Source: Christensenellaceae bacterium (lineage in GTDB: Bacteria; Bacillota; Clostridia; Christensenellales; Aristaeellaceae). From it: 64,000 bases of DNA. The translations under genes were made by a program, and so were the position numbers. The notes below the pieces were generated by a model. It saw only the letters and a program-made list of their open reading frames with translations. It did no database searches and was not told the origin of the DNA. Positions 8,342 to 17,030 of this stretch are shown here, piece after piece. The stretch spans positions 35,223-99,222 of the forward strand of contig JAHHSO010000002.1 in NCBI GenBank assembly GCA_020025205.1, given 5' to 3'. Numbering within the stretch: the stretch's first letter is position 1; each line of letters opens with the position of its first letter.

Positions 8342-8976
8342 AACTGGAATGGATGGGACATGCCAGCTTCCTTTTGACAGCGGCGGATGGCACAACCGTG
8401 TTGACGGATCCGTATGACGACAGCGTGGGGATTGCGATGCACAGGGTTTCGGCGGATCTTGTTACGATAAGCCATGAACACCACGATCACAATTATACGG
8501 ATATGCTGGACGGTCAGCCGCTTATTGTGCATGAGATGGGCGCGGTGCAGGTGGGCAGCGTGAAGGCATGGGCCGTTCGCAGCTGGCACGATGATGTACA
8601 AGGAGCAATGCGAGGGCCAAATTCCATATGGATTTTTGAGGCGGAAGGCTTGAAGGTTGTCCATATGGGCGATCAGGGCTGTATGCCTGAGAAAGAAGTC
8701 ATGCAGGCGATTTCGGATGCAGATGTGATGATGATTCCTGTCGGCGGTACATATACGGTGGATGCCGAAGGTGCAAAGCATATCGTGGAGGCGGCAAAGC
8801 CGCGCTGTGTCATTCCGATGCACTTTAAAACCGCACACTGCGGATATGACATTGCGGGTGTTGAGCCGTTTCTGGCGGCAATGGGGGCTGGACATGTTCA
8901 GCCTATGAAGACGCTGGAAACAGATGCAGCATGTGCGCCTGTTGTTCTGATGGCATGCAGGGGAGAAATGCGGTGA
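8338..8976 (+). CDS. MBL-fold metallo-hydrolase (UlaG/UPF0173-like)
   Basis: A 212-aa beta-lactamase-fold hydrolase. It begins MKLEWMGHASFLL, typical of the UlaG/RomA-like branch, and contains the zinc motif HxHxDH at residues 46-51 (HEHHDH). A second histidine lies in the VVHMGDQG segment, and a late one in CVIPMHFKT. The substrate is unknown; UlaG hydrolyses L-ascorbate 6-phosphate, but many relatives do not. It is the last gene of the GT-C operon, overlapping the previous gene by four bases and followed by a strong terminator. Confidence 0.85.
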   Translation: MKLEWMGHASFLLTAADGTTVLTDPYDDSVGIAMHRVSADLVTISHEHHDHNYTDMLDGQPLIVHEMGAVQVGSVKAWAVRSWHDDVQGAMRGPNSIWIFEAEGLKVVHMGDQGCMPEKEVMQAISDADVMMIPVGGTYTVDAEGAKHIVEAAKPRCVIPMHFKTAHCGYDIAGVEPFLAAMGAGHVQPMKTLETDAACAPVVLMACRGEMR

Positions 8977-8995
8977 ACAGCGGGTAAGGAAGTAA

Positions 8996-9035
8996 GGGGC
9001 ACTGTGATGGTCACAGTGTCCCTTCGTTTATTTTT
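8996..9035 (+). terminator. Terminator of the GT-C operon
   Basis: A near-perfect 12-bp stem (GGGCACTGTGA pairing with TCACAGTGTCCC) is followed by a T-rich tract. Confidence 0.9.
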
Positions 9036-9457
9036 GGAGCACTTCCAGAGCGTCAAAGGCTGTAGGAACTGCGGGAAGGAAAAAAAGCCTAAGATTTCAT
9101 GCCATACAGAAGCTGAATGAGGATATGAAGGGGGATGATGATGTGTTGCCAGCATTTGACGGGTTTAATTTTGAGCGTTTTCTGACCAGCAGCATGAAAG
9201 AAAACCTGAATGGCTTTGCCTATGTGCAAGCATGTCAGAATCAGAGACTGCCGTGGTATTGAGCGCAGTGGGTAGGACTGCCGGAATGGGCGGCGAGCAG
9301 AAGTGGGAAAAGGCGCTTTGTGATACACGGCTAACCGTAGAGCCAAAGTTTTTTGTGCAGTACACTGCCGGCTTCCAAAGGCGGGCTAATCGACAACTTG
9401 ACAACGCACTGCATGGACTGCAGCCGGGAGAAAAGTGAGAAATGCAAGATATAATTC
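9036..9457 (+). other. Non-coding or degenerate stretch, no intact gene seen
   Basis: About 420 bases with no gene I can support. One plus-strand frame reads as protein-like text between about 9095 and 9330 (FNFERFLTSSMKENLNGFAY, then, beyond one in-frame TGA at about 9260, LPEWAASRSGKRRFVIHG), and a different frame opens at 9232 with no Shine-Dalgarno. This could be the remnant of an inactivated gene; I cannot identify its family. Confidence 0.3.
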
Positions 9458-9486
9458 AAGGCGGAGCCGGAGCTTCGCCTTTTTAT
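9458..9486. terminator. Hairpin terminator at the end of the phn operon
   Basis: AAGGCGGAGC and the nearly complementary GAGCTTCGCCTT form a stable stem; the T-run is on the plus strand. It lies just downstream of the minus-strand nucleotidase gene and may act in both directions. Confidence 0.6.
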
Positions 9487-9494
9487 ATTTGCTT

Positions 9495-11045
9495 TTACGG
9501 AAGAATTGTGCAGTATTTGTGCGTATCCACGTGAATATTGGGATGCGATGTCACATATTCGATGATCGCATCGGCGACATCTGTTTGGATTTCGCGGACA
9601 ACTTTCTGCTCAGGCAGCATATGATAGCCGCTCGTGCCGCAGAAACGATAGCTGTTTATGCAGACGGTGACGGTCTCATCCATGGGCAGCTCACGTCCGT
9701 TCAGCTTGACGGAAACCACACGGCTGCCGATTGGACGCTGTGTGTCGATGACATAATCGACGCCGGAGAAGTAATCGTAATTATAGTGCTGTACTTTGGG
9801 ACGCATGAACTCATCCGACAGGCACAGTTTGCCGTCTGCATCGTGGTCAAAATAGGCGGCAGAGCGTTCCATATATTGGCGAAGCACAGCGCCAGTCATT
9901 TCAAGAACGACCAGTGTGTTGGAGTAAATATAGGTGGATACGACGTCACGGACGGTGACCGTTGTAGGCAGCCCTTTCAGCTCGTTGGCGAGGGCAGATG
10001 TGGAAATCTGGGCGCCGGATGCTTCAAGCTGAACGGTGTTGATGAAATTGACAAGCGGACAGCCGTCAACAGCCATTTGGAGATGATTGCCGACAGAAAG
10101 CGGCAGGTCTAAGTGGCCGGCAGGCGTGTCCAGCCAGGTCTGAACGCGGCGTTCAAGCGGATCAAGCAGCGCTTCTGCGCCCTCAAGCGGCTTACCGCTG
10201 GCGGGAATCAGCCTGCTTTCAAAGGACTTTGAACCATCGTCATGAACGGTTACAGTTACAGCGCAGCAGTGCGGCGCACGATAACCCGGCTGAACGGCAT
10301 AGCTGTTGCCAAACCGAACACCGGGGACGGGCATGTGCTGATGCCCTGTCAGAACGAGGTCGAAATCAAGCTCGCGGCAGATGCGGCAAGCCTGATTTTC
10401 AGCACTTTCAGAGAGCAGCCTGCCGGTTTCAAGGTCACACTCAAAGCCGCCGTGATAGAGAAGAACGGTGATGTCGCAAAGCGGCTTGACGGCGTCCAGC
10501 GCACGGCGTGCAGCGGGAATGGGTTCCTCAATGACGAGCTTTTCGACGGTTTTTGGATTTTCCCAGCGGGAAACATAGTGTGTACAGAGCCCGACAAGGC
10601 CAACGCGCAGACCGTTTTCAAGTTGATGCACGGCATATGGCGCGATGGGCAGGCGGTTTTCCTTGTCGCGGATATTGGCGCACAGACAGATTGCGTCCAG
10701 CTGGCTGAGGTAATCATAAAGCGCGTCAAGACCGTTGTTAAAGTCGTGATTTCCAAGTGTCACATATTGATAGCCGGCGAGGTTCATCATAGCGGAAAAT
10801 GGGTTTGTGCCATAGCGATTGTCGCAGACGAATTCAGTATCCTTGGGCAGACGGTGGTAGAGGTTGGTCATTGGCGAGCCTTGAATGGTATCGCCGCCGT
10901 CCAGAATCAGCGTGTTGCCGTTGCGGGGATATTCGCTGGCGAGCTTCATCAGGCCGCATGGGCGATCTGCCGTATCGGCGTAAGTGGTTGGATAAAGAAA
11001 GCCGTGGGTGTCCGATGTAAAGCGAATTTGAAGGGTTCTGTCCAT
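9495..11045 (-). CDS. 5'-nucleotidase/2',3'-cyclic phosphodiesterase family metallophosphatase, cytoplasmic
   Basis: A 516-aa two-domain phosphatase. The N-terminal calcineurin-like domain has the metal motifs SDTHG, DGGDTIQG, GNHDFNNG, LLYHGG and TGHQH. The C-terminal half is the nucleotidase substrate-binding domain (DGCPLVNFINTVQLEASGA, then YIYSNTLVVLEMTGAVLRQY). Unlike secreted UshA or YfkN there is no signal peptide or anchor, so it should act inside the cell. AAAGGAG lies six bases before the ATG. It is the last gene of the phn transporter unit, about 60 bases after phnE, so it may dephosphorylate an imported organophosphate. That link is inferred from position only. Confidence 0.85.
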   Translation of the reverse strand: MDRTLQIRFTSDTHGFLYPTTYADTADRPCGLMKLASEYPRNGNTLILDGGDTIQGSPMTNLYHRLPKDTEFVCDNRYGTNPFSAMMNLAGYQYVTLGNHDFNNGLDALYDYLSQLDAICLCANIRDKENRLPIAPYAVHQLENGLRVGLVGLCTHYVSRWENPKTVEKLVIEEPIPAARRALDAVKPLCDITVLLYHGGFECDLETGRLLSESAENQACRICRELDFDLVLTGHQHMPVPGVRFGNSYAVQPGYRAPHCCAVTVTVHDDGSKSFESRLIPASGKPLEGAEALLDPLERRVQTWLDTPAGHLDLPLSVGNHLQMAVDGCPLVNFINTVQLEASGAQISTSALANELKGLPTTVTVRDVVSTYIYSNTLVVLEMTGAVLRQYMERSAAYFDHDADGKLCLSDEFMRPKVQHYNYDYFSGVDYVIDTQRPIGSRVVSVKLNGRELPMDETVTVCINSYRFCGTSGYHMLPEQKVVREIQTDVADAIIEYVTSHPNIHVDTHKYCTILP

Positions 11046-11106
11046 GAAATTCTCCTTTTATGGTTGAAAAAGGGCTGCCAGACCATATGGCCCGACAGCC
11101 TGCGAA

Positions 11107-11925
11107 TTACTGGCCGCGGGCCAGCTTGCGGCGAATGCGCGTAGAAGCGTATTCAATGACCAGCATCAGCAGGATCATCGCGAAGATGAAAGAACCGACC
11201 ATCGTCCAGCGGCGGGAATTGATGCACTGGATCAATGCGGCACCGATGCCGCCTGCGCCGACAATGCCCAGCGTGGCTGCATCCTTGATGTTGATATCAA
11301 AACGGTATATCACAGTGGAGATGATATTTGGGGTAAGCTGCGGGATGATGCCATAGCGGATCTTCTGGAAAGCAGTGCATCCGGAAGCATCCAAAGATTC
11401 CAGAATGCTGGTGTCAAGGTCTGCAATGGCGGTCATATACATCTTTGAGATCATGCCGATGGAGCAGATGGACTGTGTAATGACGCCGCAGAATGCACCC
11501 GGGCCAGTTACGCGAATCCAAACCAGCGCCCAGACCATGGAAGGCAGGGTGCGGATGAGGAGAATCAGCGCATTAAAGATCACGGCAATCGGCTTGGGCA
11601 TGATGTTCGGACTGGCTAAGAAGCTGAACGGAAGCGCGAGAACGCCGCCGACAACCGTGCCCAGAAGGGCAATGCAGACCGTCTCCATCAGCAGAAACGG
11701 CACGCCGTCCTTAGAGGTGGTGAAAATCATATTCCAGTCCGGCTTCACAAGTCCCCAGAAAATGCCCTTAGCCACTTCGCTGCCCTTGGCGGCCATACCT
11801 TTAAAGGTCACGCTTGAAGCAGACCAGGTCAAAAGTGCGCACATGGCCAGCGCGAACAGCATGTACATCCACCATTTGCGAGGGCGGGCATCGTATTTTT
11901 CTTGAATTTTTACAGTGTTTTGCAT
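11107..11925 (-). CDS. phnE: Phosphonate-type ABC transporter permease (second PhnE)
   Basis: A 272-aa inner-membrane permease with about six helices and the binding-protein-dependent transport loop near the C-terminus (IKDAATLGIVGAGGIGAALI), which docks the ATPase. It is homologous to the next gene upstream; two PhnE-like permeases would form a heterodimer. The N-terminal cytosolic extension is rich in basic residues. Third cistron after phnC, with 12 bases between the two permease genes. Confidence 0.9.
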   Translation of the reverse strand: MQNTVKIQEKYDARPRKWWMYMLFALAMCALLTWSASSVTFKGMAAKGSEVAKGIFWGLVKPDWNMIFTTSKDGVPFLLMETVCIALLGTVVGGVLALPFSFLASPNIMPKPIAVIFNALILLIRTLPSMVWALVWIRVTGPGAFCGVITQSICSIGMISKMYMTAIADLDTSILESLDASGCTAFQKIRYGIIPQLTPNIISTVIYRFDINIKDAATLGIVGAGGIGAALIQCINSRRWTMVGSFIFAMILLMLVIEYASTRIRRKLARGQ

Positions 11926-11937
11926 GATAACCCTCCC

Positions 11938-12789
11938 TTAGCTCAGCTTGCTGCGCAGGAACTGGCTGATGTTTTCGATGATGAATACGGCAATAAACAA
12001 CGTCAGCAGTACGGTGCCCAGACCGTTGTAGTCGCGCCAGCCGATGCGTTCATCGATGAGAATGCCCAGTCCGCCTGCGCCGACATAGCCCAGAATGGAC
12101 GCGGCGCGCACGTTGATTTCAAAGCTGTACAGGCAGTGGGAGAGGTAAGTCGGAAGAATCTGGGGGAATACGGCGCTCCAGAATGCCTGAAATTTGTTGG
12201 CACCGGCGGATTCCAACGCCTCAAATGCGCCCATATCGACCGTTTCGATGGATTCATAGAGCATCTTGCTGACGATGCCGAAAGTAAAGATCGTGATGGC
12301 GATGGTGCCGGCAAATGTGCCCAGGCCGAAGATCAGGGCGCAGATGCTGGCAATGACGAGCGTCGGCAGCGTGCGCACGATGGACAGAATGAGACGGAGA
12401 AGAGCCAGCAGAGGACCGTTTTTATTGATGTTAGAGGACGCAGCCACAGAGAAGGGAAGCGCCAGAAGGCTGCCGATGACGGAACCCATGACACTCATCT
12501 TGATGGTGTCCCAAAGGGGATTGATGACGCTGGAGAAGAAGGAAGGATTAGGACGGAAAATCTGGCTGAGAATTTTGGTCAGCTGATTGGCGCGCCTGAA
12601 GATGATGGCCAGATCAAAGTTGGTCACGTGCATGGCGACAAGCAGTGCCGCAACCACGATGGCTGCAATGAGCGGCGTGCGTGAACGCGGCTTCATGACC
12701 GTGTGCCCATTATCCAGCGTGATCAGTTGGGGCTTGAAGATTCGGTCAAAAAGCGGCATGCGCTGCTCAAAGGAAGCGTTTTTCTTCAT
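11938..12789 (-). CDS. phnE: Phosphonate-type ABC transporter permease (first PhnE)
   Basis: A 283-aa permease paralogous to its downstream neighbour, with the coupling-loop motif VRAASILGYVGAGGLGILID near the C-terminus and several hydrophobic segments (for example PLIAAIVVAALLVAMHV). It should pair with the other PhnE in the membrane. It begins 12 bases after the phnC stop and belongs to the same transcript. Confidence 0.9.
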   Translation of the reverse strand: MKKNASFEQRMPLFDRIFKPQLITLDNGHTVMKPRSRTPLIAAIVVAALLVAMHVTNFDLAIIFRRANQLTKILSQIFRPNPSFFSSVINPLWDTIKMSVMGSVIGSLLALPFSVAASSNINKNGPLLALLRLILSIVRTLPTLVIASICALIFGLGTFAGTIAITIFTFGIVSKMLYESIETVDMGAFEALESAGANKFQAFWSAVFPQILPTYLSHCLYSFEINVRAASILGYVGAGGLGILIDERIGWRDYNGLGTVLLTLFIAVFIIENISQFLRSKLS

Positions 12790-12801
12790 GGGTGCGCCTC
12801 C

Positions 12802-13572
12802 TTAATTGCCGCCGGCCTGCGGAACGGCAGAGCCGTTATAGATATTGTCCAGCACATCCTGTGTGACTTCGTTTGCCGGGCCATCATAAACGATTTCGCC
12901 TGCGCGAATGCCAACGACACGATCTGCATAGCCCAGAGCAAGGTCAACATGGTGTATGTTGATGAGGATGGTGATGCCCATTTCCTTATTGATGCGCTTG
13001 AAGTCAGCCATGACCTGATGGGCTGTCACAGGGTCAAGCGCAGCAACAGGCTCGTCAGCCAGAATGATCGACGGCTTTTGGTTGAGGGTGCGGGCAAGTG
13101 CAACGCGCTGCTGCTGACCGCCGGAGAGTTGGTCACAGCGGATGTAAGCCTTATCCAAAATGCCGACTTTGTCCAGTGCCTCAAGGGAAGCCATCTTCTG
13201 GTCTTTATTGAAGATCCCCAGAAGCACGCGCCAGAAACCCATATCCGGCACCATGGAAGTCAGAACATTTCGTTGGGCGGTTGCGCGGGTGACGAGGTTG
13301 AAAGACTGGAAGATCATGCCGATCTTGCGGCGAAAGCGGCGAAGCGCTTTTCCGGAAAGCGTCATGACATCCGTATCGTCCACAATAAGCTGACCTTCGG
13401 TAATATCAATCATGCGGTTGATGGTGCGGATGAGGGTAGACTTACCCGCGCCGGACAGACCAATGATGGCAACAAATTCGCCCTGCTCAAACTTGAGGTT
13501 GACATCCTTGAGACCTTTGACACCATTGGGATACGTCTTGGAAACGTGCTTGAATTCGATCAAAAGGGACAC
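12802..13572 (-). CDS. phnC: Phosphonate-type ABC transporter ATP-binding protein
   Basis: A 256-aa ATPase with Walker A GLSGAGKST (38-46), signature LSGGQQQRVALARTL, Walker B SIILADEPVAALDP and the switch histidine in LINIHHVDLAL. The substitution of the usual THD with IHH is typical of PhnC. The annotated start is GTG 13572, only a few bases from AAGGA; TTG 13563 is better spaced, so the exact start is uncertain. It follows phnD after a hairpin. Confidence 0.92.
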   Translation of the reverse strand: MSLLIEFKHVSKTYPNGVKGLKDVNLKFEQGEFVAIIGLSGAGKSTLIRTINRMIDITEGQLIVDDTDVMTLSGKALRRFRRKIGMIFQSFNLVTRATAQRNVLTSMVPDMGFWRVLLGIFNKDQKMASLEALDKVGILDKAYIRCDQLSGGQQQRVALARTLNQKPSIILADEPVAALDPVTAHQVMADFKRINKEMGITILINIHHVDLALGYADRVVGIRAGEIVYDGPANEVTQDVLDNIYNGSAVPQAGGN

Positions 13573-13607
13573 ATCCTTTTCAAAAAAATGAAAACCAAAT
13601 GGGGAAC

Positions 13608-13637
13608 AAAAAGGCGGCCTCCTTTCGGAAGCCGCCC
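13608..13637 (-). terminator. Intercistronic hairpin between phnD and phnC (partial terminator)
   Basis: On the minus strand GGGCGGCTTCC and GGAGGCCGCC form a stem followed by TTTTTG. Placed right after the binding-protein gene it would raise phnD transcript over phnC-phnE, as is common in ABC operons. Confidence 0.7.
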
Positions 13638-13650
13638 GATGGAAGCGGAA

Positions 13651-14700
13651 TTACTGCACAGCCTTCAGAGCAGCACGAGCGCCGTCGTAGTCGGAATCCT
13701 GAGCGACAGCATAGCCGGCATGGCTATACACGCTGAAGATTTCCTTGCCTTCTTCAGTGTTGATGACGTTGATCAGGGCGTTCTGCATAGCCTTGATGAA
13801 CTCGGGATTGTACACTTCCGGATTGGCAGTGGTGATGGAAACAGTGTCATTGTAGATGCCCGGGGTGACGCCAATGACATTCAGCTCATTCCAGATGGTA
13901 TCGGTGCGGCCCATGCCAGCCTTGCCGGTGTCATCGGCGGAGTCGGTCGGCAGCTGCCAGGCGTTCTCATAATCGCGGCGGCCATCGGCATAGCAGACGA
14001 TGATGTCAACAGCTTCGGCAGCGGCCTGCGCGAACGCTTCGCCGTAGCCGGCCAGCGTCACAACGTTGTCCAGATCGGTCAGCTTCTTGCCGTCATAGTG
14101 CTCCTGCAGCCACAGGGTCGGGTAGATGTAGCCGGCAGAAGAGGAATTCTTCAGCACAGCCCAGTTGGCCTTGTTGAGGTCTTCCCAGGTGAGCGCTTCG
14201 CCGGCGTTGACCTTTGCAGCCAGCTCCTTGCCGTAGGCAGAGGGCGTGGCATAGATGAGGGAACGGTAGAAGATAACCTGCTCATCGGTAGGCAGGGTCT
14301 TATTGGCATCGCCGTTCCAGGTGGTCGGGTCTTCGCTGTCGTTGGACAGACCGTCGCGGGTTGCAGTCAAAATGACTTCCACTTCATTATCAGCAGAGAA
14401 CAGGGCATAGGTGCCGCCCGGCAGCCAGCCAATATCGATTGTACCAGCAGCCATGGCTTCGCCGGTCGCTTCGTAGGAGACACCGACGGAAATGTCGATG
14501 TTCTGCACATCGTAGCCTTCCTTGAGCAATTCAGCCTTGAGCAGTTCCGGCAGGTTCTTGGTGCCGGTGATGATGACGTCAGCATCCTTGGACGGGACGA
14601 ACTGAAGGGTCAGCTTGTCCATCTTCACGGGCTCGGCGACCGCAGCGATCGCGAACACGCACATCAGGACGGCGAGTGCCAGAGTCAGCAGCTTCTTCAT
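13651..14700 (-). CDS. phnD: Phosphonate/phosphate-type ABC transporter substrate-binding protein
   Basis: A 349-aa periplasmic-binding-protein-like solute receptor of the PhnD family (LTLQFVPSKDADVI, MAAGTIDIGWLPGG, then the NSSSAGYIYPT binding loop). It begins with a classical signal peptide (basic MKK, hydrophobic core, AVA before EPVKM) but has no lipobox cysteine, unusual for a Gram-positive binding protein. ATG 14700 lies eight bases after AAGGAGG; the open frame extends further upstream without a start signal. The ligand could be a phosphonate, phosphite or phosphate ester; no C-P lyase or phosphonatase gene is in the window. Confidence 0.9.
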   Translation of the reverse strand: MKKLLTLALAVLMCVFAIAAVAEPVKMDKLTLQFVPSKDADVIITGTKNLPELLKAELLKEGYDVQNIDISVGVSYEATGEAMAAGTIDIGWLPGGTYALFSADNEVEVILTATRDGLSNDSEDPTTWNGDANKTLPTDEQVIFYRSLIYATPSAYGKELAAKVNAGEALTWEDLNKANWAVLKNSSSAGYIYPTLWLQEHYDGKKLTDLDNVVTLAGYGEAFAQAAAEAVDIIVCYADGRRDYENAWQLPTDSADDTGKAGMGRTDTIWNELNVIGVTPGIYNDTVSITTANPEVYNPEFIKAMQNALINVINTEEGKEIFSVYSHAGYAVAQDSDYDGARAALKAVQ

Positions 14701-14958
14701 GCTAAAGTCCTCCTTGTGTGTATCACACAGATGTAATTGTTGACGATGATAGTATAGCACAGCGGGCGTTGTTAAAAAAGGGGGATAAGAACGAAAAACT
14801 GTAATTATTTTAAAATCAAGTCTGCAAGTCGACATTTTTTTCAGAAAAGATTTAAAAAAATTGGAGCAATCAATCACGCTAAAAAGCGGTGTCCGGTTGC
14901 ATTTCAGGCACCTGCATGGTATCATAAACTGGATGGATAGGAGTAAGGAGAGAACGGC

Positions 14959-15843
14959 ATGGAAATTTCATTTTTTCTTTTACAGGAACTTGAAAAACAG
15001 TATGGCGCAGAGGCGGAGCGTATCATAGCAGGTTTTCAGGCAAACAGAAAGACGACGCTTCGTGTCAATAAAATCTTTTCCAGCAGGGAAGAAGTGTTGG
15101 AAGCGGTTGGCGCAGCAGGCATTGAGGTGAAAGGCGTGCCGTGGAGCGAGGATGCGTTTGTTGTGGAAGGCGCGCACGAGGAAGCGCTGATGGAACTGCC
15201 TCTGTACAAGCAGGGCAAGATTTATCTGCAAAGCCTGTCTTCCATGATTCCGCCGATTGTGCTTGGCGTGCAGCCGGGGGAAAATGTTCTGGATATGGCA
15301 GCTGCACCAGGCGGAAAGACAACGCAGATAGCGTCTTTGACGGGCAATGGAGCCATGATTACAGCATGCGAGAGAAACAAGGCCCGCGCAGAACGGCTGC
15401 GCTATAATTTGGAAAAACAAGGTGCAACGCATGTCAACGTCATGAACATGGATGCGCGCCAGCTGGATGATTTTTTTCGGTTTGACAAGATTCTTCTGGA
15501 TGCGCCATGCAGCGGAAGCGGAACGGTCAGCGAAGGGTTCAAAGGCAGGTTTTCTGAAGAATATCTGAACAAGACAGCGAAAATACAAAAAACCATGCTT
15601 GAAAAGGCGATTCAGCTTTTGCGCCCTGGGCACGAGATGGTATATTCTACATGTTCGGTTCTGCAAAAAGAGAATGAGGATGTTGTCAGGAGCGTTTTAA
15701 AAAAAGGAGCGGAAATTGTGGCCATTCCTCAGGAAGAATTTAATGGCATTCCACTTCTGCCGACAACGCTGGAAGGGACGATGTGCGTCTGCCCGAATGA
15801 CGAATACGAAGGATTTTTCGTAGCAAAATTGAAAAAGAAGTAA
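14959..15843 (+). CDS. NOL1/NOP2/Sun family RNA (cytosine-C5) methyltransferase
   Basis: A 294-aa SAM-dependent methyltransferase that makes m5C in rRNA or tRNA. Seen are the SAM-binding AAAPGGKTTQIA, motif IV DAPCSGSGTV with its conserved cysteine, and motif VI STCSVLQKENE with the catalytic cysteine. The N-terminal part TTLRVNKI is the family's RNA-binding entry. It lacks the C-terminal PUA-like extension found in longer RsmF/YebU enzymes. The substrate (16S rRNA or tRNA) is not decidable here. It is transcribed divergently from phnD, with the chromate transporter genes close behind. Confidence 0.88.
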   Translation: MEISFFLLQELEKQYGAEAERIIAGFQANRKTTLRVNKIFSSREEVLEAVGAAGIEVKGVPWSEDAFVVEGAHEEALMELPLYKQGKIYLQSLSSMIPPIVLGVQPGENVLDMAAAPGGKTTQIASLTGNGAMITACERNKARAERLRYNLEKQGATHVNVMNMDARQLDDFFRFDKILLDAPCSGSGTVSEGFKGRFSEEYLNKTAKIQKTMLEKAIQLLRPGHEMVYSTCSVLQKENEDVVRSVLKKGAEIVAIPQEEFNGIPLLPTTLEGTMCVCPNDEYEGFFVAKLKKK

Positions 15844-15865
15844 GGTCGGGAAAGAAGGCCGAAAG

Positions 15866-16429
15866 GTGAGCAGGAAAGAGAAAGGCAAATTGTGGACATT
15901 ATTTACATCGATGCTGTCCATCAGTGCCTTTACGTTTGGCGGCGGTTTTGTGATCGTCACGCTGATGAAACGCCGCTTTGTCGATGAACTGGGCTGGCTT
16001 GAAGAAAACGACATGCTGGATATGACGGCGCTGGCGCAGACATGCCCGGGTGCAATTGCGGTGAATGCAGCAATTCTGGCCGGCAGAAGCGTGGCGGGTG
16101 TCAGGGGGATTGCAGCGGCGGTTCTGGGCACAATCATTCCGCCAGTGGCTATCTTATCCGTTATTTCCTATTGCTATACACAGTTTGCTGAAAACGCGTG
16201 GGTGGCAGCAGCGCTGGCTGGTATGCAGGCAGGCGTGGCAGCAGTGATCGTTGATGTGGTTTTGAACCTTGGCGGCGGTATTTTGAAGGAGAAAAAGCGC
16301 CTGATTCATGCTGTTCTGATGGGTGCGTTTATGGCATCGCTGCTCGGAGTCAATGCCATACATATCGTGCTGGCCTGTGCCGGAATCGGCGCACTGAATG
16401 CCGTCTGCATGAGGAGGCATCAGGCATGA
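15866..16429 (+). CDS. chrA: Chromate transporter family protein, first half-length subunit
   Basis: A 187-aa membrane protein of the CHR family. Hallmarks are the N-terminal TFGGGFVIVTLM, then DMTALAQTCPGAIAVNAAILAG (the conserved PG..A.N motif) and six or so hydrophobic segments. It is one half of a bidomain ChrA; the other half is the next gene, overlapping by four bases. Starts with GTG 15866. Whether it exports chromate or another oxyanion is not known. Confidence 0.9.
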   Translation: MSRKEKGKLWTLFTSMLSISAFTFGGGFVIVTLMKRRFVDELGWLEENDMLDMTALAQTCPGAIAVNAAILAGRSVAGVRGIAAAVLGTIIPPVAILSVISYCYTQFAENAWVAAALAGMQAGVAAVIVDVVLNLGGGILKEKKRLIHAVLMGAFMASLLGVNAIHIVLACAGIGALNAVCMRRHQA

Positions 16430-16986
16430 TTCTTTTGAAGCTGTTTGCCAGCTTTTTTCAGATTGGCCTATTCAGCGTCGGCGGCGGATATGCGGCTATG
16501 CCGCTGATTGAGGCACAGGCTGTCGATGCATTCGGCTGGCTGACGACACAGGAATTCACAAGCCTTGTGACCATCGCAGAAATGACGCCCGGCCCCATTG
16601 CCGTCAACGCCGCAACGTTTGTGGGGATGCGTCTGGCGGGGATTCCGGGGGCAATTTTCGCAACGCTGGGCTGTATCTTTCCGTCGCTGATTATCGTGAC
16701 GCTGATGTCCGTGCTCTATGAAAAGTATCGAAGTCTGGACACCATGCAGGCGGTGCTGGCCTGTTTGCGCCCGGCAGCGGTGGCGTTGATTGCATCGGCA
16801 GCGATTACGATTCTGCGCGTTGCCCTTTTGAATGGCGGCACACTGAAAATTGAAAACATTCGACCGCTTGGCGTGAGCCTGTTTGCAGCGGCGCTCTTCG
16901 CCCTGAGAAAAAAGCGCATGAGTCCTATTGTAGTAATGCTTTTGTGCGGCGCGGCGGGCATTGCTGCCCATGCGGTCGGCCTGTAA
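16426..16986 (+). CDS. chrA: Chromate transporter family protein, second half-length subunit
   Basis: A 186-aa half-size CHR protein with SVGGGYAAMPLIEAQ, EMTPGPIAVNAATFVGMRLA and a C-terminal hydrophobic tail. It pairs with the preceding subunit, opposite in membrane orientation according to what is known of two-component CHR pairs. The ATG overlaps the upstream stop (ATGA). A bidirectional terminator follows. Confidence 0.9.
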   Translation: MILLKLFASFFQIGLFSVGGGYAAMPLIEAQAVDAFGWLTTQEFTSLVTIAEMTPGPIAVNAATFVGMRLAGIPGAIFATLGCIFPSLIIVTLMSVLYEKYRSLDTMQAVLACLRPAAVALIASAAITILRVALLNGGTLKIENIRPLGVSLFAAALFALRKKRMSPIVVMLLCGAAGIAAHAVGL

Positions 16987-16995
16987 ATAAAAAAT

Positions 16996-17030
16996 AAAAA
17001 AGCGCAGCCTTTTCCTGCGCTTTTCTTTTT
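16996..17030. terminator. Bidirectional terminator between chrA and trpZ
   Basis: AAAAGCGCAG and CTGCGCTTTT flank a short loop, with A-run and T-run on opposite sides, between convergent genes. Confidence 0.85.

Noticed and set aside
12703..14736. 677-aa open frame on the plus strand opposite phnC-phnD
   Set aside because: It is fully antisense to two clear genes with canonical motifs and signal peptide; it has no ribosome-binding site and a composition typical of a mirrored frame.
14700..14959. Pho box upstream of phnD
   Set aside because: A TTAACA and an ATTACA occur, but not in 11-bp phase, unlike the clear site at 62027-62066.
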